Shown: in pieces, positions 11,101-17,478 of the stretch | How the letters are laid out: each line of letters starts with the position of its first letter | Position numbering within the stretch: the first letter of the stretch is position 1 | DNA from: Acidobacteriota bacterium | GTDB taxonomy: Bacteria; Acidobacteriota; Thermoanaerobaculia; Multivoradales; J023 | NCBI GenBank assembly: GCA_029263395.1 | Contig: JAJCXO010000285.1 | Span: 122,128 to 186,127, forward strand | Direction of reading: 5' to 3' | DNA length: 64,000 bases | Translations under genes and position numbers: made by a program | The notes under the pieces: generated by a model | What the model was told of the DNA's origin: nothing | Seen by the model: only the letters and a program-made list of their open reading frames with translations | Database searches by the model: none

Positions 11101-11595
11101 ACAACCCGCTCCTAATCCTTGATTCGAGCCAAAGTTGACAAAGTCACCTTGGAACAACAGATCGACACCGCAGGGGTCGTTGTTGAAGTCACAGGCATCG
11201 CCATTGGCTGCGTTACCGTCGCCGACGATCATCGTCGACGCTTGTACTGGATTGAAGAGATCGGCCTCGAAGCCATCTTCCCAGTGGTCGTAGTAAATCA
11301 CTTGACTAGGCGCCGAGGCAGTGGCGGTCACCAACGAATTCATGCCATTGGCGAACGCACCGCCCCCTTGGCCGGCCTCCACCTTGGCCATCAGATCCCA
11401 GATGTGTTGCTCATAACCCAACACAAAGTACTCTTGAAAGCCGGTCGGCACGCTTTGGGCGCTCGACGGGGTCACTCCGCACAGACCAATGGCCAAGACC
11501 ATGGCGATGACAGCTAGATGTCGTCCCCAACAAGGCTGGCTCGCTCGAGCCCACATCCGCTCGTCAGTTGCGGTCGATTGCTTGATTCTGCTCAT
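2161..11595 (-). CDS. Giant secreted multidomain protein with C-terminal gingipain-type C25 peptidase
   Basis: A 3,144-residue secreted protein. The start at 11595 is preferred over the upstream in-frame ATG at 11823 because it has a GGAAGGG site and a signal peptide (AVIAMVLAIGLCGVTPSSAQS). The order is: an IgGFc-binding-like N-terminal region of about 600 residues; several DUF11-type repeats (DLEVSKIGPSLLHPNEVASF and similar); a SdrD-B-like domain that appears split by a proprotein-convertase P-domain (encoded about 7.9-8.5 kb); more DUF11 modules; an FN3-like segment; then a C25 peptidase. The catalytic pair is seen as His in FVHFLGHGN and Cys in LVAMTCALG, and the end GDPAIQVRP is typical of C25 domains. 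An internal IFSDDFESGDLCAW motif lies before the protease. A five-residue unit (LGDTV) is duplicated near the C-terminus. Likely cell-surface or secreted; the target is unknown. Confidence 0.88.
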   Translation of the reverse strand: MSRIKQSTATDERMWARASQPCWGRHLAVIAMVLAIGLCGVTPSSAQSVPTGFQEYFVLGYEQHIWDLMAKVEAGQGGGAFANGMNSLVTATASAPSQVIYYDHWEDGFEADLFNPVQASTMIVGDGNAANGDACDFNNDPCGVDLLFQGDFVNFGSNQGLGAGCTVASVQPLTFTELCSSVPINPRCTVAGSCAANEVRFDGGDLVLSSGGPLSIVHSQDPLTQFIGGSTEMLSRQAVAAARSYSVPVGEDLYVVDTGTEPFHYVDLNLVSFEDGTQIFIDSPGAGTVSLTLNRGQHWSSLGFIDDGPFIASQFLVINAGTRVSTTGPIAGLLFTGGDGTWATRHYALLPDILHSTDYVITAPGDDPAAGPSAPTDRPMDIYVFNPDPLNSLDVVATDSLGTNVMTVPPNSVVDYFAGTGRFVPNGSTVRLTSDRNFWGISGYDYNTNISDWGHSWLATRFLTQNYTVSFAPGNLDPTVNLINLNGVFIAATQDNTHVQIDFDGDGVFDVVDTDGDGLPNAAPLPNNTYVVNSLASLKVFDPNDFDNTGTQIVANKPVAVAWGQDTDLTGFGDVALDTGYTVYPNNQLFLDPVLLLEKDVSTPVVPTAGGVATYTLTLSTFDFGPLASLEIFDLLPTGVVGADYVPGSTLITYPDLSQDTTDPVASIDLTTGRDRLDWTLSPDSLAANRSLTVTYSINIPAAPGGAPRLLTNEARARGTLGASIFSPADTADVTQADIFLTKAVDSLAPEPGGILTYTLSVTNNGPAEAGVIISDPIPSNATFCSAATLPPGTCVNPTAPVGPFDNTGVYDAGQNAVVWTAANLPPGGPHLLTFQVRVDPGAPADTRIDNTASYESLGTPLFPSNEVTSVVVGPDLEVSKIGPSLLHPNEVASFDIMVRNTGAGSANNVLITDFFPSNATYVVESMEWRLNVAPFTPVTDAADADEGTALVDRLELLVPILGPGEDLTFRFFVRVDMGTVGLFVNNQATVSSTESPPRDTNLVQVPIVGSSDITGHVFLDLDGDGVQDVGEPDLANVDVCVNSIPPTRYTCLPNVAIPDDGYDGSLGSMACCTINVPAGDFGPTPATTDVDLEVTVGGHTFVGDLTIKMQSPTSALLAALNRPGSANADDGSGGGGDSSDWTGDLLTFDDDGGDPSAETLGSTIGAGTSVCSGDGICAYTPAPDTAAGLASLAGFDGADPRGDWTVCVGDSAGGDVGTFVAASVVLTTTDSPTITQKVATDSNGDWIATVNGTTATADVDETDPDFPPGAQLTTANDPQSVTTVTGGTVTTAPVGYQPLPIAFTKGSDAISHEVFEGDVLTYTIEAVNTTAVTQTGVDLSDVLPAGTSYVPGSTLVSQQVFRVNEYYIVATDFTGTTFDLTLNQALQANYFAMVQGSDGNGAGNSDRGPDENYASLAADPFGTGELGVSPGADVITLSRGNSVSGWQGVVTIVECLGDCAVSGFVLRDARRVDHAGATTSGAEATTNPWVDINQTMLIGGFNGSGCDTTQAASVNTKVCHARIFPSNPDQINWTRDAGGATLSAATSTVMVVEWGSNWMLQRVRVQGGNGGAGADAVGEYNTAAISAVTRANTWVWGTGHTNDQGIGDAAEGVLVTLGDGVNQNVSETSVAAGLEVAGNAVDFEVYALTHSSLATDYVFKVDGDTNALTVDVATTAAGQQRMAWVTNGQNGTGNAFPRPMLSARYTAANTIRLERRRSGQPFPAWVEGVDFSGINADISGGPPPGLVVPADGITISPGETFRVTFQVIVDDPLAPGITQITNTATFNTDQEGPFNASVVDNVIRLDVTVEPNSGNFVVFDALSPQTRTYSHVVTNTGVADDSYAITAFSELGALNPGAGWIVELIDPDTGAVIATDTDFSNATWDGGMMINTGTLMSGESIAYDIRVTVPAGTPEGTQETTTLTATSDRNMSISAFATDETTVVDMSGPVVLVSDQSGVVAAGGSIAYSHRVFNNTGVADTFDLSAFPSEPGWTSTIYNDSNGDGVYTPGIDVAIMNTLLLPDGGSQLLFVVVDAPPGAVAGDTDVTSITAISRNDPDLFDAVSDTTTVSVASTHDLSGGDTLLVDPGDDCAGGNDCPVFPGTLKSLSASDDRFDFTITASPFFGLDGLNHPTQLWIDTDNNGVPDLQIAEDTDGDGDWDTIAPGFDTNADNNPDVFLMAGGELAYSLQRPVDPLQGASRDPVTLSAISQATGEVDSVTAVNLLAAATHAMLARFEVVVVGGQVVVEWETSLEHKTAGFVLQRQPVSRGSDRRFSAASLHFGVLPAVHAAPVGGRYQFVDSTAVLGGHYVYVLREVEIDGSERILGHFETLIDARKQAQSRSQGRTLPADGFEGHARTPFAVRSPEPSSTVGLSEVGRNVRRAVPTRAAGGPIGPMKLLVRESGVYSVSAQSIGDAFGVPASVAENLIAEGRLRLHRGAGTEAMIEPCAGGVPGAGGIFSDDFESGDLCAWGRAVGTQRGEAVGWLAAPDATALLFYGEGLDSIYTDDNVYWLQSGVPSQIMSVNGGAPTAVSGLAFTESLSFEEEGPFPLTSVIEDPDSDFWFWDFVNVNPDLGIAIDTMTVTIDTPEPTTEAVDASMSVYLQAETRDDTVELDHQVEIRLNGTVIGASSWDGSTAHQVDMVFAQSLLLNGTNTVEVHAPAGSGIGSEIFYLDAIDVSYRRTSRAVNDQLVASAGGHPVITLEGFTRPDIAVFDISEPLAPRQVTNLQVDDLGGELAISWMTSSADARYVALPLAEAAAPTLVVDQPSNLRAASNRAEYLVIAATGLESAAEQLAQLRQDRFTTQSVRIEDVYDEFSQGIVTPWAIRDFLDYALSIWHVPPRYVVLAGDSSFDFKDRLGFGGNQVPAPMTNTPEGLFPSDHRTADLSGDDGVPEVAIGRLPARTDAELAAYVAKLQAYEAEGGSWTQRTAWVADAVDEGGEFTGDSDELIERLPPSYEVNRIYVDELGPAAARQQLLDAFDDGTRFVHFLGHGNLMQMGDNAGLLRASDVPALNQGARQPVLVAMTCALGRFDRIFFDTLSESLVLHDAGGAIAVWSPTGFSFNQEALVLADSFLPGLLGDTVLGDTVLGESGGREVSGSPGLLGDAVVNALAHYLVTAEEPRGFIPFIYTLLGDPAIQVRP

Positions 11596-11660
11596 AGCGC
11601 TGCACCCTTCCGGCCAACGGCGAGCCCATCGCGTGGGTTGTTCTAGACAACGGCTTTCTA

Positions 11661-11711
11661 GAGAACGGCGACTTCGAAGGCTACTGCTCACGAGAACGGC
11701 AGCTTCGAAGG
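11661..11711. repeat. Imperfect 20-bp direct repeat upstream of the giant C25 gene
   Basis: Two 20-bp copies, at 11661-11680 and 11692-11711, match at 18 of 20 positions, and each contains the small palindrome TTCGAAG. They lie 66-116 bp before the chosen start of the giant gene, inside the roughly 415-bp region shared with the divergent folC gene. They could be paired regulator sites or simply a local duplication. No convincing -35/-10 pair was identified. Confidence 0.4.
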
Positions 11712-12011
11712 TGGCAGCTGGAAAAAACACTGCCCAGGCGAAGGACTTCGCCCGGCACCCGGAATCGCTTTGGCCAAAGACATAGGATCGGACCGTGAAG
11801 ACCCGTGTCCCATAGACTAACATCTCTTAGATTACGGAGATCATTACAATCCGAGCGCTATCATCTCCAGAAAACCGACCGTTTGGATGGTCATGATAAA
11901 TGGAATACCGTGACGTCAGACTCCATGCTGTCTGGCCACTATCTCATGCACAAAACACCACCAGTCGGATACATTCCGCTGGCATCCCACACGATCTCGA
12001 GCTAGTTCGCA

Positions 12012-13322
12012 ATGAACCTTGAAGACTTTGACCCGGCCTATCTCGTCACCGTCGACGAGATCTACCACTGCCATTGGAGTGCCCGCAAGAAGGCACGCAT
12101 TGCTCGATTGCGGCGTGCCGTCGAACACTTCTGGCCAGGCGGGCACCCAACCCGCTTTGTCCACATTTCGGGTACCAATGGAAAAGGATCGGTAGCCCAC
12201 TACCTCGAGCAGGGGCTACGGTTTGCCGGCCCCACGGGATCATGGACCGGCCCCCACGTCTTCGACTATGCCGAGCGCCTCCACATCAACGCCGAGCGGG
12301 TTGCCCATGCTGAGATCGTCGAGATTTATCGCGACGAGTTGGCTCCCTATCTGCAAACACTCTCTCAGCAGACATCACCTGAAGATGCCCCCCTGGGTTT
12401 TCCCGAAATCGGCATCCTGCTGTGCCTCCACTTGTTCAAACGCCACGGCGTGGTTTGGGGGATGATGGAGTCTGGCGTCGGTGGACGGTACACGCCGCTG
12501 ATGGCGCTATCGGTTGCAGCTGCCGTCGTCACCAACGTGGGTGATGACCACCCCATCAGCTTGGGCGAGGAATTGTGGCAGCGAGCACTCGAGAAAGCTG
12601 GTTGCGCTCGGCCAGAAACCCCCTTCTTCACCGCCGCTTGCGGCCAAGCCCGGGACTATGTGGTGAAGACCGCAGAGGCTGAAGGGGCCGACGTCTTCGC
12701 GCTGCGTAGTTCCGATCTCGACGCCACCGCCGCCAACCTGGAGGCCGCCGACTCGGCCCATCGTATCCCGGCGCACGTCATCGCCAACCTGGCGCTCACC
12801 CTCAAGCTCATTCGCCACTTCTATCCCGAACGTAGCCGTCAGTCGCTGCTCGCCGCCATGCCGTCGCGGCTGCCGGCCCGCTTTTGGACTCCGGAGCCCA
12901 ACGTCGTTGTTGATGTCGCTCACAACCGCGACAAGATCGAACACTTCGTAGAACGCCTGAAGCTGCAATATCCCGACCGGCGATTCCGCTTTCTGATCGG
13001 GCTCACCCGTAAGCGAGATCCGCTCGACCTCTTTACCCCGTTGTTCGATCTCGCCGACCAGATCATCGTCACCAGCGCCTCCTATCCGGGCCAGGATCCC
13101 GAGGCAATCGCCGACCAGCTGCGTCGGGCCTTCAACCCGATCATCGTCCAGCCCGACCCTCGCCAGGCTTACCGCGAAGCCCGGGACCAACTTCAGTCCG
13201 GCCAGATCCTGGTGCTCACCGGTTCCGCCTACATGATCGACCAAGCCCTCAACCCGAATCGCTACCTGCGTCACCTCAACGCTTCGTTCGGCTGGCGTGG
13301 ACGCATCGGCGAGCGGGTCTAG
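12012..13322 (+). CDS. folC: Bifunctional folylpolyglutamate/dihydrofolate synthase
   Basis: A 436-residue Mur-ligase-superfamily enzyme that adds glutamate to dihydropteroate or folates in the cytoplasm using ATP. The P-loop is HISGTNGKGSVA near residues 50-62. The lid and central motifs are GSWTGPHVFDYAERLHIN and FPEIGILLCLHLF, followed by ESGVGGRYTPLMAL. The C-terminal domain starts with the characteristic DVAHN. The length is normal for FolC. It is transcribed divergently from the giant C25 gene and converges with the HugZ-like gene, leaving 25 bp between stops, so it is probably a single-gene unit. Accession of accD or other usual folC neighbours is not seen. The family call is firm; whether it has both activities cannot be read from the sequence. 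Confidence 0.92.
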   Translation: MNLEDFDPAYLVTVDEIYHCHWSARKKARIARLRRAVEHFWPGGHPTRFVHISGTNGKGSVAHYLEQGLRFAGPTGSWTGPHVFDYAERLHINAERVAHAEIVEIYRDELAPYLQTLSQQTSPEDAPLGFPEIGILLCLHLFKRHGVVWGMMESGVGGRYTPLMALSVAAAVVTNVGDDHPISLGEELWQRALEKAGCARPETPFFTAACGQARDYVVKTAEAEGADVFALRSSDLDATAANLEAADSAHRIPAHVIANLALTLKLIRHFYPERSRQSLLAAMPSRLPARFWTPEPNVVVDVAHNRDKIEHFVERLKLQYPDRRFRFLIGLTRKRDPLDLFTPLFDLADQIIVTSASYPGQDPEAIADQLRRAFNPIIVQPDPRQAYREARDQLQSGQILVLTGSAYMIDQALNPNRYLRHLNASFGWRGRIGERV

Positions 13323-13347
13323 CAGGCTGCTCGGAACACCCCGCGCC

Positions 13348-14160
13348 TCATCCGCGTGCGGCTTTAACCATCTCGACCATGACGGAGCGGGTCTCCCCAG
13401 CATCACGCACTTCACGAATGAAGGGTACGCGGCAGCCATGGTAGCGCGCCCCGACCTTGGCTCGGAGGTGAAAGCCGAGGCGGTCGACGGCGGTCATCGT
13501 CGCCTCCTCCACCTCGCCGTCGATCGCGCCAGCGGCCAGCAGCCGCAACGCATCGGCGTGGTCTTCGTTCATGTGATCGATGATGCCAGCCGCTACATCG
13601 GCGAGCGGATCCGGTTCTGCCTCACCGTAGTCTGCAACCTCGACCCAGCCCATGACCCCAAAACCACCAACAAAGTAGACGCTCTCTACTTCCAATCGAT
13701 ACAGCCCGAAGTCAGCATAGTCGATCCAATATCGCGCTTTCGGGTGGGCCTCCAGATACAGTGCGCGCATCGCGTCGAGGTCATCCGCCGGCACCGGTTC
13801 ACCATGCCCGAGCAACGTCGCGCGACCAGCACCGAGAGGGTCTTTGGCAGCGTTCTCCTCCGGTACCAGCAGGCTGGCTCGAGCGTCCCGATCTAGATTC
13901 TGGGTATGCATCGCCATTTTGCTGATCAACATCAGCGGTCGGCCGCGATCATCGAGTGCGTAGGGCATCACCGAACCGAACGGAAACCCCTCCTGGTGCC
14001 GAGAGTGGGATGACAAATATCCGGTCTGCTGGCGGTACATCAGCGTCCGGGCACGCTCGGCAAACGACGGCTGCGGGATCTCGGGTTCCCCCGCCTTGGA
14101 GCGGCGCGCATGACCGCGACGGCCATGGTTACCTTGGGCTTTGGTTGAGTCTTGGGACAT
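13348..14160 (-). CDS. HugZ-like haem-utilisation / FMN-binding split-barrel protein
   Basis: A 270-residue protein with a pyridoxamine 5'-phosphate oxidase-like split barrel (about residues 45-165, with FPFGSVMPYALDDRGRPLMLISKMAMHT and later ALYLEAHPKARYWIDYADFGLYRLEV) followed by a DUF2470 domain (about residues 180-265, with IIDHMNEDHADAL). This pairing is typical of HugZ-family haem oxygenase-like proteins and of their plant relatives. The first 40 residues are charged and probably flexible. It has no signal peptide. It ends 25 bp from the folC stop in convergent orientation and has its own upstream region. The fold assignment is solid; actual haem degradation is inference, since no haem transporter lies nearby. 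Confidence 0.85.
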   Translation of the reverse strand: MSQDSTKAQGNHGRRGHARRSKAGEPEIPQPSFAERARTLMYRQQTGYLSSHSRHQEGFPFGSVMPYALDDRGRPLMLISKMAMHTQNLDRDARASLLVPEENAAKDPLGAGRATLLGHGEPVPADDLDAMRALYLEAHPKARYWIDYADFGLYRLEVESVYFVGGFGVMGWVEVADYGEAEPDPLADVAAGIIDHMNEDHADALRLLAAGAIDGEVEEATMTAVDRLGFHLRAKVGARYHGCRVPFIREVRDAGETRSVMVEMVKAARG

Positions 14161-14476
14161 GTTGTCAGGCTAGCACAGTGAAGTGGAGCGCATCGTACAC
14201 GAGCCCCGGTTCTATCTCGGTTCGGCGCTTATTTGTACCCGCCCGATGGGGTTGTAGTCACCTCATTCCAAACCAAGCCTGGATCCCGGCCTGCCGCCGA
14301 CTTCGCTCGACACATCTAAATGCCATAAAACCACGAAACTTAAATGCGACGTCGCACGTGATCTTCGTCAGACCACGATCTGCGATACCCTGACCACGAT
14401 AACAACCCTCGAGAGCAACATCCGCCTGAGAACTCTGCTCCGCCTGCTCCTGGCTCTGCTCGTCGTCGCCGCGCTG

Positions 14477-15511
14477 GTGGTCGCTGGCCTGCAACTGCGT
14501 GCCTTCCTGAGTCGTCCGCCACAGGTTGAGGTGGCGACGGTGCTACAAGAGGATGTTGCCCGCGTGCTGGCGTTGACCGGACGGGTACGCCCGCAGCTCC
14601 GCAACAGTATCGCGCCGGTGGTGCGTGCTCGACTCCTCAAGGTGACCCGAGAAGAGGGTGACGCGGTCGAGGTCGGTCAGCTGCTGGCTCGACTCGACGC
14701 TCGGGCCCTCGAAGCGTCGATCTCTCAGGTCGAGGCCGATATCGAACGTGAGACCGACGAGCTCAGCCAACGCCGTCGCGACCTCGAACGGGCCGAGGCG
14801 CTGGCCGCCTCATCCTTGTTGCCGGCCAGCAAGCTCGAAGATGCGACCCTGGCGGTAGACCTCGGCAAACGCCGCATCGAACGATTGCGCAAGCAGATCG
14901 ACGAGCTCGAAACCCGCCTGGACGACTATGTTTTGCGTTCGCCGATCGACGGTTGGGTGCTCGAGCGGCCAGTGGATCCGGGACAAACGGTAGCTCCCGG
15001 AGAGGTGATCTACGAACTTGCGACCGGCGACGATGCGTTGATCGAAGTCGATGTGGATGAACAATATCTCGGCGAGCTCGAGGTTGGCCAAAAAGCCACC
15101 GTGGCGCTGATCTCTGGCCGCCGCAACCATTGGCAAGCGACCATCGTTTACATCGGCCGACGGATCGACCGCCTGAGCGGCGCAGCGGTGATCCGCCTGG
15201 CCTTCGACGGCGAAGCGCCCGATCTGCCCACCGGCCTCAGCCTGGATGTCAACCTGCTGATCGAGGAACATCCAGCTGCCCTCACCGTGCCGCGAACCGC
15301 GGTGGCCGGGTTGGGTGGCACCTCGACTTGGGTCCTGACCGTCGAGGCTGGAGAGACCCGACGACGCGAAGTCGAGGTGGTGGACTGGCCTGCGCCGAGG
15401 CTGGTGCTGCTGACCGGTCTCGACGTCGGAGATCGCGTGGTACTGGCGCCCAAGCAGGCAGTGGCCGGGACTCCGGTGCGGCCCCTCGAGGTCGAACCGG
15501 CTGCCGACTGA
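14477..15511 (+). CDS. HlyD/MacA-type periplasmic adaptor of an ABC exporter
   Basis: A periplasmic adaptor of at least 344 residues. It has a first biotinyl-lipoyl half (IAPVVRARLLKVTREEGDAVEVGQLLARLD), a coiled-coil hairpin (about residues 80-145), the second lipoyl half (YVLRSPIDGWVLERPVDPGQTVAPGE) and beta-barrel domains. The listed GTG is the first standard start codon in frame, but it cuts through an obvious signal anchor. The frame stays open upstream to 14258 and encodes LRTLLRLLLALLVVAALVVAG with no ATG, GTG or TTG; a GAGAG at 14411-14415 precedes ATC at 14420 and CTG at 14426. Translation probably starts at one of these or the sequence has an error. The stop overlaps the permease start by 1 bp, so it belongs to a three-gene export operon. 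Confidence 0.85.
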   Translation: MVAGLQLRAFLSRPPQVEVATVLQEDVARVLALTGRVRPQLRNSIAPVVRARLLKVTREEGDAVEVGQLLARLDARALEASISQVEADIERETDELSQRRRDLERAEALAASSLLPASKLEDATLAVDLGKRRIERLRKQIDELETRLDDYVLRSPIDGWVLERPVDPGQTVAPGEVIYELATGDDALIEVDVDEQYLGELEVGQKATVALISGRRNHWQATIVYIGRRIDRLSGAAVIRLAFDGEAPDLPTGLSLDVNLLIEEHPAALTVPRTAVAGLGGTSTWVLTVEAGETRRREVEVVDWPAPRLVLLTGLDVGDRVVLAPKQAVAGTPVRPLEVEPAAD

Positions 15512-16731
15512 TGCGGCGGTTCGAGATCAAGGTAGCGCTGCGTTACCTACGCTCGAGCGGTTTACAGACTCTGCTGATCCTCGCCGGTGTAGCCATCGGA
15601 ATTGTCGCTTACACCTTCATGGCGGCACTGATCAACGGCCTCGCCGTGCGGCTCACGGACGATGTCATCGGCTCCATTGCGCACGTGATTCTGGAGCCCC
15701 GCGAGCGCTTACCACGACTGCTCGATAAACCCGAAGGTTTCTCGGCTCTGGTCGCCGTCCAACGCAGCAACGAGAAGCGTCCCAAGATTGAAGGTTGGCG
15801 CCCGCTTGTAGAGCGCCTCGAAGGTTTACCCGAGATCACCGCCATCTCACCTCAGGTGATCGGCAACGGCTTCTTCCAGCGCGGCGAAAAGGTGCTGCCG
15901 GTGGGTATCACTGGTGTCGAGCCGGCTCGCCTGTCGGCCATCATCGATTTTGAAGACGGGCTGATTCGCGGCAGCACCCGGCTCGGGTCGGGGGACGTTT
16001 TGATCGGTTATCGGCTGGCGGACGAGCTTGGTGTCACCACCGGGCAGCGGGCGCGACTGCGCAGCGAGCGCGGGCGCGAGCGCACCTTGACGGTGCGCGG
16101 TATCTTCGACATCGGCAGCGCCAACGCCAATGAGCGCTTGGCCTTCCTTGATCTGCGCACCGCCCAAACCTTGCTCGAGCTCGACGGCGCCGTGACTCAG
16201 ATTGCGATGAAGGTCGACGACATTTACGCCGCACCCCGCCTCGCCGAGCGCCTAGCCGGCGACACCGGTCTCGAGGCCAAAGACTGGATCGCCGAGAATG
16301 AGCGCCTGCAAGGTGCCTTGCGAGCCCAAGGCACTACCGGCGACTTGATCAAGGTCTTCAGCCTGCTGACCATCCTGATCGGGGTCGCCAGCGTCCTGTT
16401 GCTAGCTGCGGTTCGAAGACGCGGCGAAATCGGCATCATGCGCTCGATGGGAGTTAGTCAGGGTTCGATTCGGCGCATCTTCCAACTCCAAGGATTTTTC
16501 ATCGGCCTCTTCGGCTCATCCCTCGGCGCCCTTGGTGGCTGGCTGTTCTGTCGCTTGTTGATGGAGCTGACCGTGAAACCAGACGGCAGCACCGCGTTGC
16601 CTCTCGACCCGGCCTTGGGTGAATATTCGACCGCCATCGCCTTCGCCACCGCCTGTGCCACCTTCGCCGCCATTCTGCCGGCCCGCGCCGCGGCCAAAAT
16701 CGATCCGGTGGAGGCCATCCACCATGATTGA
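15511..16731 (+). CDS. FtsX/LolC-family ABC transporter permease
   Basis: A 406-residue permease with the MacB/LolC topology. It has an N-terminal membrane segment (LQTLLILAGVAIGIVAYTFMAALI), a large periplasmic domain (about residues 50-270) and three C-terminal membrane segments (VFSLLTILIGVASVLLLAAV, LFGSSLGALGGWLFCRLL and YSTAIAFATACATFAAIL). The ATG at 15511 shares a base with the adaptor stop (TGATG). The longer open frame upstream, reaching 15130, is antisense-like shadow and has no membrane start. Its 3' end overlaps the ATPase gene by 8 bp. Together the three genes resemble a LolCDE- or MacAB-like complex that extracts a substrate from the inner membrane rather than transporting it across. 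The substrate is unknown. Confidence 0.9.
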   Translation: MRRFEIKVALRYLRSSGLQTLLILAGVAIGIVAYTFMAALINGLAVRLTDDVIGSIAHVILEPRERLPRLLDKPEGFSALVAVQRSNEKRPKIEGWRPLVERLEGLPEITAISPQVIGNGFFQRGEKVLPVGITGVEPARLSAIIDFEDGLIRGSTRLGSGDVLIGYRLADELGVTTGQRARLRSERGRERTLTVRGIFDIGSANANERLAFLDLRTAQTLLELDGAVTQIAMKVDDIYAAPRLAERLAGDTGLEAKDWIAENERLQGALRAQGTTGDLIKVFSLLTILIGVASVLLLAAVRRRGEIGIMRSMGVSQGSIRRIFQLQGFFIGLFGSSLGALGGWLFCRLLMELTVKPDGSTALPLDPALGEYSTAIAFATACATFAAILPARAAAKIDPVEAIHHD

Positions 16732-17413
16732 AGCTGAACCCCTGGTAACGGTCCGTCAGCTGGTCAAAACCTACCGCGACGCCGAGATCGAAACCCAAGT
16801 GCTCAAAGGCCTCGACCTCGATCTCGAACATGGCGGTTTCGTCGCGTTGATGGGAACTTCAGGCAGCGGCAAAAGTACCCTGCTGACCGTTCTCGGCACG
16901 TTGTTACGCCCTACTTCGGGTTCGATCCGGATCGCTGGCGAGGAAATTGTCGGGCTCTCCGAGAAGGACCTCACCGCATTCCGCAACCGCACTCTGGGTT
17001 TTGTCTTCCAATTCCACCATCTGCTGCCCGACTTCACTGCCCTGGAAAACGTGCTCTTTCCAACCTGGGTCGCCAAGCGTGGTGAAACCCGCGCCGCACG
17101 GCGTTATGCCGAGGAGTTGCTGGCCAGGGTCGGACTCAGTGACCGCGCTCGTTATCGGTCGACCAAGCTCTCCGGCGGCCAAAAACAACGGGTCGCGATG
17201 GCCCGCGCCCTGGTCAACCGCCCCCAGCTAGTGCTCGCCGACGAGCCCACCGGCAACCTCGACCGCGAGGCTTCGATGCAGTTGATGGATCTCATGCGTG
17301 AGGTCTCCCACGAAGAAAAAACTTGTTTCTTGATCAGCACCCACGACGCTGAAATTGCTAGTCGCTGTGATCGCACGATCCACATCGTCGACGGCCGGAT
17401 TGCGGACGGCTGA
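16724..17413 (+). CDS. LolD/MacB-type ABC transporter ATPase
   Basis: A 229-residue ATPase. Walker A is GTSGSGKST, the Q-loop lies in VFQFHHLLPDFTALENVLFP, the signature is LSGGQKQR, Walker B is LVLADEPTGNLD and the switch His is in ISTHDAE. The motif set and length match LolD/MacB ATPases. The ATG at 16724 lies within the last codons of the permease gene (8-bp overlap); the extra 35 residues of the longer open frame are proline-rich shadow. The last 50 bp of the gene plus 7 bp beyond the stop are repeated almost exactly at 28699-28755. This makes the 3' end of this gene one boundary of the chemosensory block that follows. Confidence 0.93.
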   Translation: MIEAEPLVTVRQLVKTYRDAEIETQVLKGLDLDLEHGGFVALMGTSGSGKSTLLTVLGTLLRPTSGSIRIAGEEIVGLSEKDLTAFRNRTLGFVFQFHHLLPDFTALENVLFPTWVAKRGETRAARRYAEELLARVGLSDRARYRSTKLSGGQKQRVAMARALVNRPQLVLADEPTGNLDREASMQLMDLMREVSHEEKTCFLISTHDAEIASRCDRTIHIVDGRIADG

Positions 17414-17420
17414 ACCGCCC
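17364..17420 (+). repeat. 57-bp direct repeat, left copy (3' end of ABC ATPase gene)
   Basis: This segment covers the last codons of the ATPase gene and the first bases after its stop. It matches 28699-28755 at 56 of 57 positions, in the same orientation; the single difference is A at 17399 against G at 28734. The two copies enclose 11.3 kb that holds the complete chemosensory gene set. Confidence 0.9.
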
Positions 17421-17478
17421 ACGTACCTTCCATCCGCATGATCCCCGGCACCGGCCGCCCTAGCACTGACAGCAACAA

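Noticed and set aside
11596..11823. 76-residue N-terminal extension of the giant C25 protein
   Set aside because: The inner ATG at 11595 has a better ribosome site and gives a standard signal peptide; the extension is Arg/Ser-rich without function.
12507..13439. Minus-strand ORF of 310 residues opposite folC
   Set aside because: Antisense to a well-supported FolC; no domain or start signal.
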